A stretch of DNA of 38,387 nt from an uncultured Neomegalonema sp. (GTDB taxonomy: Bacteria; Pseudomonadota; Alphaproteobacteria; Rhodobacterales; Rhodobacteraceae), in assembly GCA_937958625.1 (NCBI GenBank), contig CALGNO010000031.1, positions 1 to 38,387 of the forward strand. The letters are read 5' to 3'. Positions 32,518 to 38,387 of this stretch are shown here, one piece after another. Below the pieces are notes generated by a model. It had not been told where the DNA came from. It saw only the letters and a list, made by a program, of their open reading frames with translations, and made no database searches. Position numbers and translations under genes: made by a program. Numbering within the stretch: position 1 is the stretch's first letter; each line of letters starts with the position of its first letter.

Positions 32518-35500
32518 ATGAAAATCGAGCGTTTCGACACGTCCGCGCGTAAAGACGCCTATGCGGGCATCCCCTTCAAGCTGACCGCCAGTGAAATCCG
32601 TAACCCGGATGGCTCGGTCGTCTTCCGTCTGGACGAGGTCGAAGCGCCCGAACAATGGTCGCAGGTCGCCTGTGACGTGCTGGCCCAGAAATATTTCCGC
32701 AAGGCCGGGGTGCCCGCCGCGCTCAAGCGCGTGAAGGAAAAGGGCGTGCCCGAATGGCTGTGGCGCTCCGAGGCCGATACCCGCGCCCTCGCCAAACTGC
32801 CCGAAGAAGAGCGCACCGGCGGCGAGACCACCGCAAAGCAGGTCTTTGATCGTCTTGCCGGGACGTGGACCTATTGGGGTTGGAAGGGTGGCTATTTCAC
32901 CGCCGAGTCCGACGCCAAGGCCTATTTCGACGAAATGCGCCGGATGCTGGCCCTGCAAAAGTCTGCACCCAACTCGCCCCAGTGGTTCAATACCGGCCTG
33001 CACTGGGCCTATGGCATCGACGGCCCGAGCCAGGGCCACCACTATGTCGATTTCAAAACCGGCAAGATGGTCAAGGCGTCGTCGTCCTACGAACACCCAC
33101 AGCCCCATGCCTGCTTTATCCAGTCCGTTGCCGATGATCTGGTCAACGAGGGCGGCATCATGGACCTCTGGGTCCGCGAGGCGCGCCTGTTCAAGTACGG
33201 CTCCGGCACCGGCACCAACTTTTCGTCCCTGCGCGGCGAGGGCGAGCCGCTTTCCGGCGGTGGCAAGTCCTCCGGCCTCATGAGCTTTCTGAAAATCGGC
33301 GACCGGGCTGCGGGCGCGATCAAATCAGGCGGCACCACGCGCCGCGCCGCCAAGATGGTCATCGTCGATGCCGATCACCCCGACATCGAGACCTTCGTCG
33401 ACTGGAAAGTCATCGAAGAACAGAAAGTCGCCTCGCTGGTGGCCGGGTCGAAACTGCACGAACAGCACTTGAATGCTGTCATGCAGGCCGTGAAAAGCTG
33501 GGATGGCACCATCGAAGCCGCCTACGATCCCAAGCAGAACACCGCCCTGAAGGACGTCATCAAAGCCGCCCGCAAGGTCCATATCCCCGAAAACTACATC
33601 CAGCGCGTGCTGCAATACGCGCGTCAGGGCTATGAGAGCATCGAGTTCCCAACCTACGGTCTCGACTGGGATTCCGACGCCTATCTGTCGGTCGCGGGCC
33701 AGAACGCCAACAACTCGATCCGTGTCACCGACGAATTTCTGACCGCCGTGAAAGAAGAGCGCGACTGGGATCTGATCGGTCGCCGCTCGGGCAAGGTCCA
33801 CCGGACCATCGAGGCCAAGGGCCTGTGGGACAAGGTCTGCCACGCAGCATGGTCCTGCGCCGATCCCGGCATCCAGTACCACGATACGGTCAATGACTGG
33901 CACACCTGCCCGGCCTCGGGCGAGATTCGCGGCTCGAACCCCTGTTCCGAGTACATGTTCCTCGACGACACCGCCTGTAACCTCGCCTCCCTGAACCTGC
34001 TGGCCTTTACCGACAAGGAGGGCCGCTTCGATCTGGCCGGGTACGAGCACGCCGTGCGCCTCTGGACCGTGACGCTGGAGATCAGCGTGCTGATGGCGCA
34101 GTTCCCGTCGGAGTCGATTGCGCAGGGCAGCTATGACTTCCGCACCCTCGGCCTCGGCTATGCCAATATCGGTGGCCTGCTGATGACCATGGGTCTCAGC
34201 TACGATTCCGACGAGGGCCGCGCCCTTTGCGGCGCGCTCTCGGCTGTGCTGACCGGGGTGTCCTACGCCACCTCCGCCGAAATGGCCGGCGAATTGGGAG
34301 CCTTCCCGCGTTACGAGGAAAACGCCGAGCATATGCTGCGCGTCATGCGCAACCACCAGCGCGCGGCGAACGGCGCGACCTCGGGCTATGAAAAGGTCTG
34401 CACCCCCCCCGTCCCCCTCGACCACGCCAACTGCCCCGACCAGAAACTGGTCAAGGCGGCGGTGGCGGCCTGGGACAAGGCGGTCAAGCTGGGCGAGAAA
34501 CACGGCTATCGCAATGCCCAGTCCTCGGTCGTCGCCCCCACGGGCACCATCGGTCTGGTGATGGATTGCGACACGACCGGCATCGAGCCGGACTTTGCCC
34601 TGGTGAAGTTCAAGAAACTCGCGGGCGGCGGTTATTTCAAGATCATCAACCGCGCCGTCCCTGCGGCCCTCAAGACCCTCGGTTACACCGCCGAGCAGTC
34701 CGAAGAGATCATCAACTACGCCGTCGGTCGCGGCACCTTGAAGGACGCCCCCGGCATCGACCACGACGCCCTGCGCACCAAGGGTTTCGAAGATGCCCAG
34801 ATCAAGGCCGTCGAGGATGGCATGGCCACGGCCTTCGACATTCGCTTCGCCTTCAACCAGTGGACGCTGGGCGAGGACTTCTGCATCAAGACCCTCGGTC
34901 TCGATGCTGCCCAGATGATGGACCCGGAATTCAACCTGCTGCGCGCCATCGGGTTTTCGAAATCCGAGGTCGAGGCCGCAAACCTGCACGCCTGCGGAAC
35001 CATGACGCTGGAGGGCGCGCCGCACCTCAAGGACGCGCATCTGCCCGTCTTCGATTGCGCCAATCCCTGCGGCAAGATCGGCAAACGCTATCTGTCGTGG
35101 GAGAGCCACATCAAGATGATGGCGGCGGCGCAGCCGTTCATCTCGGGCGCGATCTCTAAGACGATCAACATGCCCAACGATGCCACGATCGAGGATTGCA
35201 ACGACGCCTATATGATGTCCTGGCGTCTGGCGCTGAAGGCCAATGCGCTCTACCGCGATGGCTCGAAACTCAGCCAGCCGCTATCGACGCAGCTGCTCGA
35301 GGACGATGAGGACGAGAGCGATCTGCAAGAGGCCATCGGGGCCAACCAGCCCGCCGCCATGCGCGCCGAGGCCCTGGCCGAGCGCATCGTCGAAAAGATC
35401 ATCTACCGCGACCGGGCCGTGCGCGAGCGCGAAAAGATGCCCCAGCGCCGCAAGGGCTATACCCAAAAGGCCGTCATCGGCGGGCACAAGGTCTACCTGC

Positions 35501-36168
35501 GCACCGGTGAATACGAGGATGGCCGCCTTGGCGAGATCTTCATCGACATGCACAAGGAGGGCGCTGCCTTCCGCGCGATGATGAACAACTTCGCCATCGC
35601 CGTGTCGCTGGCCCTGCAATACGGCGTGCCGCTGGACGAGTTCGTCGAGGCCTTCACCTTCACCCGGTTCGAGCCTGCGGGCGTTGTGCAGGGCAACGAC
35701 TCGATCAAGAACGCCACCTCGATCCTCGACTATATCTTCCGGGAGCTGGCGGTCAGCTACGCGGGCCGCTCCGACCTTGCCCATGTCCAGCCCGAAGCCC
35801 CGCGCTTCGACGAGATGGGCGGCGGCGAGTCCGAAGACCCCGGCAAGCCCGCAACCGGCAGCGTGCCCATGGGCGAATTGCTCAAGCACCTGACCTCCAA
35901 CGGCTATACCCGCGGCCTTGCGCCCAGCTTTGGTGCGGATTTGGCCGTCGAAAGCGCCAGCCCGGTCGTGCCGGGGGCCAGCGACGTCGCAGAACGCGCG
36001 GCGGCGGCAACCAGCTCGCTGGGATCGGCGGTGATGGACAAGGTCGCCGAGGCCCGCATGAAGGGCTTCGAAGGCGATGCCTGTGGCGAATGCGGCAACT
36101 TCACCCTGGTGAGGAATGGCGCTTGCCTAAAGTGCAACACCTGCGGCGGCACGAGCGGGTGTAGTTGA
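32518..36168 (+). CDS. nrdJ: Vitamin B12-dependent ribonucleotide reductase (class II)
   Basis: This adenosylcobalamin-dependent enzyme reduces ribonucleotides to deoxyribonucleotides, with or without oxygen. From the ATG at 32518 ([15 protein letters not shown]) it has 1216 residues. GGAG lies upstream, and an in-frame ATG four codons earlier is less well placed. Active-site elements include the [20 protein letters not shown] segment and [14 protein letters not shown]. The C-terminus carries a cysteine tail, [20 protein letters not shown] and GGTSGCS, thought to shuttle electrons. The last codons (AGG, AAT, GCT, CTA) are untypical of the gene, and a second copy of the end exists at 36654. 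See the finding on the 3' end. Confidence 0.97.
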   Translation: MKIERFDTSARKDAYAGIPFKLTASEIRNPDGSVVFRLDEVEAPEQWSQVACDVLAQKYFRKAGVPAALKRVKEKGVPEWLWRSEADTRALAKLPEEERTGGETTAKQVFDRLAGTWTYWGWKGGYFTAESDAKAYFDEMRRMLALQKSAPNSPQWFNTGLHWAYGIDGPSQGHHYVDFKTGKMVKASSSYEHPQPHACFIQSVADDLVNEGGIMDLWVREARLFKYGSGTGTNFSSLRGEGEPLSGGGKSSGLMSFLKIGDRAAGAIKSGGTTRRAAKMVIVDADHPDIETFVDWKVIEEQKVASLVAGSKLHEQHLNAVMQAVKSWDGTIEAAYDPKQNTALKDVIKAARKVHIPENYIQRVLQYARQGYESIEFPTYGLDWDSDAYLSVAGQNANNSIRVTDEFLTAVKEERDWDLIGRRSGKVHRTIEAKGLWDKVCHAAWSCADPGIQYHDTVNDWHTCPASGEIRGSNPCSEYMFLDDTACNLASLNLLAFTDKEGRFDLAGYEHAVRLWTVTLEISVLMAQFPSESIAQGSYDFRTLGLGYANIGGLLMTMGLSYDSDEGRALCGALSAVLTGVSYATSAEMAGELGAFPRYEENAEHMLRVMRNHQRAANGATSGYEKVCTPPVPLDHANCPDQKLVKAAVAAWDKAVKLGEKHGYRNAQSSVVAPTGTIGLVMDCDTTGIEPDFALVKFKKLAGGGYFKIINRAVPAALKTLGYTAEQSEEIINYAVGRGTLKDAPGIDHDALRTKGFEDAQIKAVEDGMATAFDIRFAFNQWTLGEDFCIKTLGLDAAQMMDPEFNLLRAIGFSKSEVEAANLHACGTMTLEGAPHLKDAHLPVFDCANPCGKIGKRYLSWESHIKMMAAAQPFISGAISKTINMPNDATIEDCNDAYMMSWRLALKANALYRDGSKLSQPLSTQLLEDDEDESDLQEAIGANQPAAMRAEALAERIVEKIIYRDRAVREREKMPQRRKGYTQKAVIGGHKVYLRTGEYEDGRLGEIFIDMHKEGAAFRAMMNNFAIAVSLALQYGVPLDEFVEAFTFTRFEPAGVVQGNDSIKNATSILDYIFRELAVSYAGRSDLAHVQPEAPRFDEMGGGESEDPGKPATGSVPMGELLKHLTSNGYTRGLAPSFGADLAVESASPVVPGASDVAERAAAATSSLGSAVMDKVAEARMKGFEGDACGECGNFTLVRNGACLKCNTCGGTSGCS
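36130..36166 (+). repeat. Direct repeat at nrdJ 3' end, left copy
   Basis: The 37 bases 36130-36166, starting AAGTGCAACACCTGCG, encode the terminal cysteine motif of NrdJ and are identical to 36675-36711. They form the left boundary of the inserted segment. Confidence 0.9.
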
Positions 36169-36182
36169 GGGAATTTAACAAC

Positions 36183-36210
36183 TTTAGCCGCGCAATATTG
36201 CGCGGCTAAA
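36183..36210 (+). terminator. Perfect palindrome after nrdJ, probable terminator
   Basis: TTTAGCCGCGCAAT (36183-36196) is followed directly by its reverse complement (36197-36210). It gives a long GC-centred stem flanked by A/T, 14 bases after the nrdJ stop. There is no long T tract on the plus strand. Confidence 0.6.
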
Positions 36211-36246
36211 AACTCGGACAAATCAAGTACGAATAGGTGAAAAGTT

Positions 36247-36495
36247 ATGTCTAAAGGACGCGATAGAATGGTTTCCCAGCGACCTGATGGAACTTGGGCG
36301 AACAAGAGAAATGATGCTGACCGCGCTTCAAGCGTTCATTCCACCCAAAAAGAAGCAGTCAAAAGCGCGAAAGAAATGCTGCTCAATCAAGGGGGTGGAG
36401 AGCTATCGACGCAAGGCCGGAACGGCCAAATTAGGAGCAAAGACACTATCGGTCGAGGGAACGATCCATTTCCGCCTCGCGATACCGAGCACTGA
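36247..36495 (+). CDS. DUF2188 domain protein
   Basis: The 82-residue protein matches the small DUF2188 family. RPDGTWANKRNDADRASSVHSTQKEAVKSAKEMLLNQGGGELSTQGRNGQI is followed by RSKDTIGRGNDPFPP, the characteristic NDPFPP end. Function is unknown. The base composition stands out: 57 of 120 bases are G or C in 36241-36360, against 43 of 60 in 35821-35880 of nrdJ. AGGTGA stands upstream of the ATG. The gene lies wholly between the two copies of the nrdJ 3' end, so it probably arrived as cargo of the inserted segment. Confidence 0.88.
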   Translation: MSKGRDRMVSQRPDGTWANKRNDADRASSVHSTQKEAVKSAKEMLLNQGGGELSTQGRNGQIRSKDTIGRGNDPFPPRDTEH

Positions 36496-36498
36496 ATT

Positions 36499-36630
36499 TC
36501 TGTGCTGAGATGTCGCCGCGTAGCGGTGACAAGCGCCGTTGGGCGCAAGCGGAGCGCCGCGCATAGCCCCCACGGGGCGGCGCTTTGCGCCACCCCTCGG
36601 AACGGCGCGGTTCTGAACTGAAATTCCGGC
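36499..36630 (+). repeat. Dispersed GC-rich palindromic repeat, copy B
   Basis: It carries GACAAGCGCCGTT, CCCCCACGGGGCGGCGCT and GCGCCACCCCTCGGAACGGC, then TTCTGAACTGAAATT. It is longer than copy A by an inner AGCGGAGCGCCGCGC segment. It lies inside the segment inserted at nrdJ. Confidence 0.8.
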
Positions 36631-36653
36631 TCTTCGCGCCAGTGAAAAACCGT

Positions 36654-36713
36654 GTGCGCAACGGTGCCTGCCTGAAGTGCAACACCTGCGGCGGCACGAG
36701 CGGGTGTAGTTAG
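36654..36713 (+). pseudogene. Orphan copy of the nrdJ 3' coding end
   Basis: GTGCGCAACGGTGCCTGCCT and the following bases encode [19 protein letters not shown] and a TAG stop, the same end as NrdJ, but with host-like codons CGC, AAC, GCC and CTG. The last 37 coding bases are identical to the functional nrdJ end 545 bases upstream. It has no start or upstream homology and is not expected to be expressed. Confidence 0.9.
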
Positions 36714-36715
36714 GA

Positions 36716-36734
36716 GCATTCGCAAAGCGAATGC
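36716..36734 (+). terminator. Hairpin after the orphan nrdJ end
   Basis: GCATTCGC (36716-36723) and GCGAATGC (36727-36734) pair perfectly around AAA, two bases after the orphan stop. It may be the original nrdJ terminator. No T tract follows. Confidence 0.45.
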
Positions 36735-36738
36735 GTGG

Positions 36739-36820
36739 GGCGGTGAAGCCTGGTTCAGCCTTGCAGCGGCAGATGGTCGGCATGGCCGACCATTGAGAGC
36801 GTTGAAAAAACCTCACCGCC
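36739..36820. repeat. Nested inverted repeats
   Basis: GGCGGTGA (36739-36746) and TCACCGCC (36813-36820) enclose a second palindrome with arms ATGGTCGGC (36773-36781) and GCCGACCAT (36785-36793). The arrangement could fold into a branched structure. Confidence 0.5.
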
Positions 36821-36830
36821 TTCACAATGG

Positions 36831-36944
36831 GAGCCGCCCAGCGGTGACAAGCGCCGTTGGGCACAAGCGGAGCGCCGCGCACAGCCCCCACGCGGCGGCG
36901 CTCTGCGCCACCCCTCAGGGCGGCGCAGTTCTGAACTGAAATTT
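36831..36944 (+). repeat. Dispersed GC-rich palindromic repeat, copy C
   Basis: It is nearly the same as copy B over its whole length, in the same orientation, again ending TTCTGAACTGAAATT. It lies outside the segment bounded by the nrdJ end duplication. Confidence 0.8.
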
Positions 36945-37040
36945 TGCGCTATCGTAGTCTTCCGCAACTCCCACCTTGCTCCTGCCGTCAGACCCGCTAG
37001 CATCACGCCACAGGCACCCTTGCCCGACGGGAGATGACCG

Positions 37041-37451
37041 ATGAAATCCAGACTTGCCCCCCTCGCCCTTGCGGCGGCGTCCCTTGCCTTTGCGGGCTGT
37101 GTCGTACAGCCCGCCGATGGCCCCTATGTCCCGCCGCAACAACAGCAGCCGGTCTTTCAGCAACAGCAACCCGTCTATCAGCCGGTCCAGCCCCGACGCG
37201 GGGTATTCCTGCAACTCGAAGGACCGTGGCAGATGTTCGACGGGCGCGTTTTCGTCCGCAATATCGTCATCGAGCGCACGCGCGGTGGTCTCCTGATCGA
37301 GAACCGCCGCCGGGGTCGTCAGGATTTCGCCCGCCGCATCGCACCGGGCGTGTTTCAGGACGAGCGGGGCCGGGTCTACCAGTTCACCACCAATGCCGAC
37401 GGGTTCTTCGAAAACCCCAACAATGGCCGCCGCCTGCGCCTGATCCGCTAA
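37041..37451 (+). CDS. Small lipoprotein, unknown function
   Basis: The 136-residue protein has a lipoprotein signal peptide with lipobox LAFAGC (Cys20), so it should be membrane-anchored, probably at the outer membrane. A Gln/Pro-rich linker (QQQQPVFQQQQPVYQP, about residues 33-52) leads to a compact C-terminal domain of short beta strands (FVRNIVIERTRGG, VYQFTTNADGFFEN) with many Arg. I know no family. GGGAGA precedes the ATG. Its stop overlaps by four bases the stop region of the convergent gene at 37448. Confidence 0.8.
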   Translation: MKSRLAPLALAAASLAFAGCVVQPADGPYVPPQQQQPVFQQQQPVYQPVQPRRGVFLQLEGPWQMFDGRVFVRNIVIERTRGGLLIENRRRGRQDFARRIAPGVFQDERGRVYQFTTNADGFFENPNNGRRLRLIR

Positions 37452-37813
37452 CGCATCAACGCGAGCACCACGCTAGCGAGCACGCCAATACCGGCCATCA
37501 CCGCGACGACCGCATACATGTGCACATCGCGGATATGCCGGGTGCGAAACCGCACCGTTGCATCGGTCTCCGGCGTGACATGGATCTGATAGCCATGGTC
37601 CCGCCACGGCTTGTCGAAGGCATTCAGCGCGTGCAGCGGATGGGTCTCGGTCTGCCGCCCGGTAAACACACTCCGATGGGAGGTTTCGACGATACCGCGC
37701 GGCTGCGCGCCGTCCTCGGTTGCGACCTCGAACTCGATGCGCGTGGACAGATTGCGGTGCGACAACCCCAGCACCTTCGTCCGCTGTCCCGCCTTCAAAG
37801 TAACCTCACGCAT
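37448..37813 (-). CDS. Unknown tail-anchored membrane protein
   Basis: The 121-residue protein has a soluble, beta-rich N-terminal part (VTLKAGQRTKVLGLSHRNLSTRIEFEV, RGIVETSHRSVF) and one C-terminal transmembrane helix (YAVVAVMAGIGVLASVVLALM). It therefore looks tail-anchored with the domain in the cytoplasm. I do not recognise a family. The ATG at 37813 lies within the last codons of the upstream dGTPase gene, an eight-base overlap that suggests translational coupling. An ATG two codons earlier (37819) is also possible. Confidence 0.65.
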   Translation of the reverse strand: MREVTLKAGQRTKVLGLSHRNLSTRIEFEVATEDGAQPRGIVETSHRSVFTGRQTETHPLHALNAFDKPWRDHGYQIHVTPETDATVRFRTRHIRDVHMYAVVAVMAGIGVLASVVLALMR

Positions 37814-38387
37814 CGGCAAACGGGTCGGTCAGCCGCCGGTATTCGTCCAGCGCATAGTTGTCGGTCATGCCCGCGATATAATCCGCCACGATCCGCGCCC
37901 GCGCGCTGTCCTTGGCGGCGATGGCGGCGTCGCCCCATTCGTCGGGCAACAGGTTAGGCTGGTCCAGCAACAGCGGAAACATCTCCTCGATCACGCGCTG
38001 GGCCTTGGCCATCATCCGGTTGACCTGCCAGTGCCGGTACATCCGCGCGAACAGGAACCGGCGAATATCGGCAAAGGCCGCCTCGACCGCCTCCGAGAAC
38101 CCGGCCAGCGCCGATCCATGGGCGCGCACGGCCTCGGGCGATGTCGGCGCGGCCTCGGCGACCCGGCGCGTGGTCTCAGACAGCATATCCTCGACCATCG
38201 CCGAGAACAGCCGCCGCAGCGCCTCGTGACTGCGCCTCGGCGTCTCAAGCCCCGGATAAAGCGCATCGACCTCGTGCAGGGCAGGGCCGATCATCGGCAG
38301 GTCGGCGATCTCCTCCAGCGTAAAGAATCCGGCCCGCAGCCCGTCGTCGAAATCATGGTTGTTATAGGCGATGTCATCGGCCAGCGC
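37806..38387 (-). CDS. dgt: Deoxyguanosinetriphosphate triphosphohydrolase-like protein, C-terminal part
   Basis: Only the last 193 residues are in the window, because the 5' end lies beyond base 38387. The visible part starts ALADDIAYNNHDFDDGLRAGFF, the characteristic HD-domain end of bacterial dGTPase-like proteins. The helical C-terminal domain continues with RFLFARMYRHWQVNRMM and VADYIAGMTDNYALDEYRRL. Such enzymes hydrolyse dNTPs to nucleosides and triphosphate. The frame is continuous to the window edge, so the ATG at 38294 is internal and not the start. It overlaps the tail-anchored protein gene downstream. Confidence 0.93.
   Translation of the reverse strand, partial: ALADDIAYNNHDFDDGLRAGFFTLEEIADLPMIGPALHEVDALYPGLETPRRSHEALRRLFSAMVEDMLSETTRRVAEAAPTSPEAVRAHGSALAGFSEAVEAAFADIRRFLFARMYRHWQVNRMMAKAQRVIEEMFPLLLDQPNLLPDEWGDAAIAAKDSARARIVADYIAGMTDNYALDEYRRLTDPFADA

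Larger units (their letters stand above)
36496..37040. other. Repeat-rich region between DUF2188 gene and lipoprotein gene
   Basis: The 545 bases hold repeat copy B, an orphan nrdJ 3' end (36654-36713), three palindromes (36716-36820), repeat copy C and about 95 bases before the lipoprotein start. Open frames across the repeats are compositional and not called. Confidence 0.6.

Noticed and set aside
33325-35109. 594-codon minus-strand frame opposite nrdJ
   Set aside because: Antisense shadow of a full-length reductase gene.
36403-36891. 162-codon minus-strand frame over the repeats
   Set aside because: Its residues repeat with the dispersed DNA element, and similar peptides arise from each copy. 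It is a product of repeat composition.

Overview
The window is about 38 kb of high-GC (roughly 63-65% by eye) alphaproteobacterial chromosome, densely coding on both strands. The gene content points to a Rhodobacterales-like or related marine alphaproteobacterium: a FadL-type outer membrane protein, an IalB-family protein, a roughly 1216-residue B12-dependent ribonucleotide reductase, DUF6489 and DUF2188 proteins, and dispersed palindromic repeats carrying 'CCTCAGGATGAGG'. I cannot name a genus. No rRNA, tRNA, CRISPR array or complete insertion sequence was seen.

Layout. 27-5102 is mostly minus strand: lepA, moaA, a degenerate receiver-domain protein, leuD with a clear terminator, and a rhodanese. 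A divergent flavin/PLP-oxidase-like stress protein then converges on zapE. 6889-11404 is a plus-strand run of two MFS transporters, a topoisomerase IB and a DUF3137-like membrane protein. It converges on a minus-strand dacB and an unknown membrane-anchored protein.

14288-23047 is the SRP/translation cluster ffh - rpsP - rimM - trmD - rplS. It is interrupted by much accessory cargo: three GNAT acetyltransferases, an unknown protein, a Uma2-type nuclease, an ADP-ribosylglycohydrolase, a DUF6489 protein and a ParDE toxin-antitoxin pair. Most junctions are 4-base start/stop overlaps. The ParDE pair has its own three-repeat, helically phased operator. A duplicated REP-plus-terminator unit follows rplS.

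23679-30150 is an envelope block: a FadL-like porin, a divergent MepK-type peptidase / L,D-transpeptidase pair that should make and cut 3-3 peptidoglycan crosslinks, lpxD, a dedicated acyl carrier protein and a ketoacyl-ACP synthase. Then come an IalB-family periplasmic protein, an unknown protein and a second degenerate receiver, all on the minus strand. nrdJ follows, with NrdR-box-like sites at its promoter and a strong hairpin next to its Shine-Dalgarno sequence.

The most unusual feature is at the 3' end of nrdJ. A low-GC segment of about 545 bases, holding a DUF2188 gene and a dispersed repeat, lies between two copies of the nrdJ C-terminal coding end. The copy now serving as the nrdJ end uses codons that look foreign, while the downstream orphan copy uses host-like codons. 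This suggests an insertion that replaced and regenerated the gene end. The window closes with a small lipoprotein, a tail-anchored unknown protein and the C-terminal part of a dGTPase.
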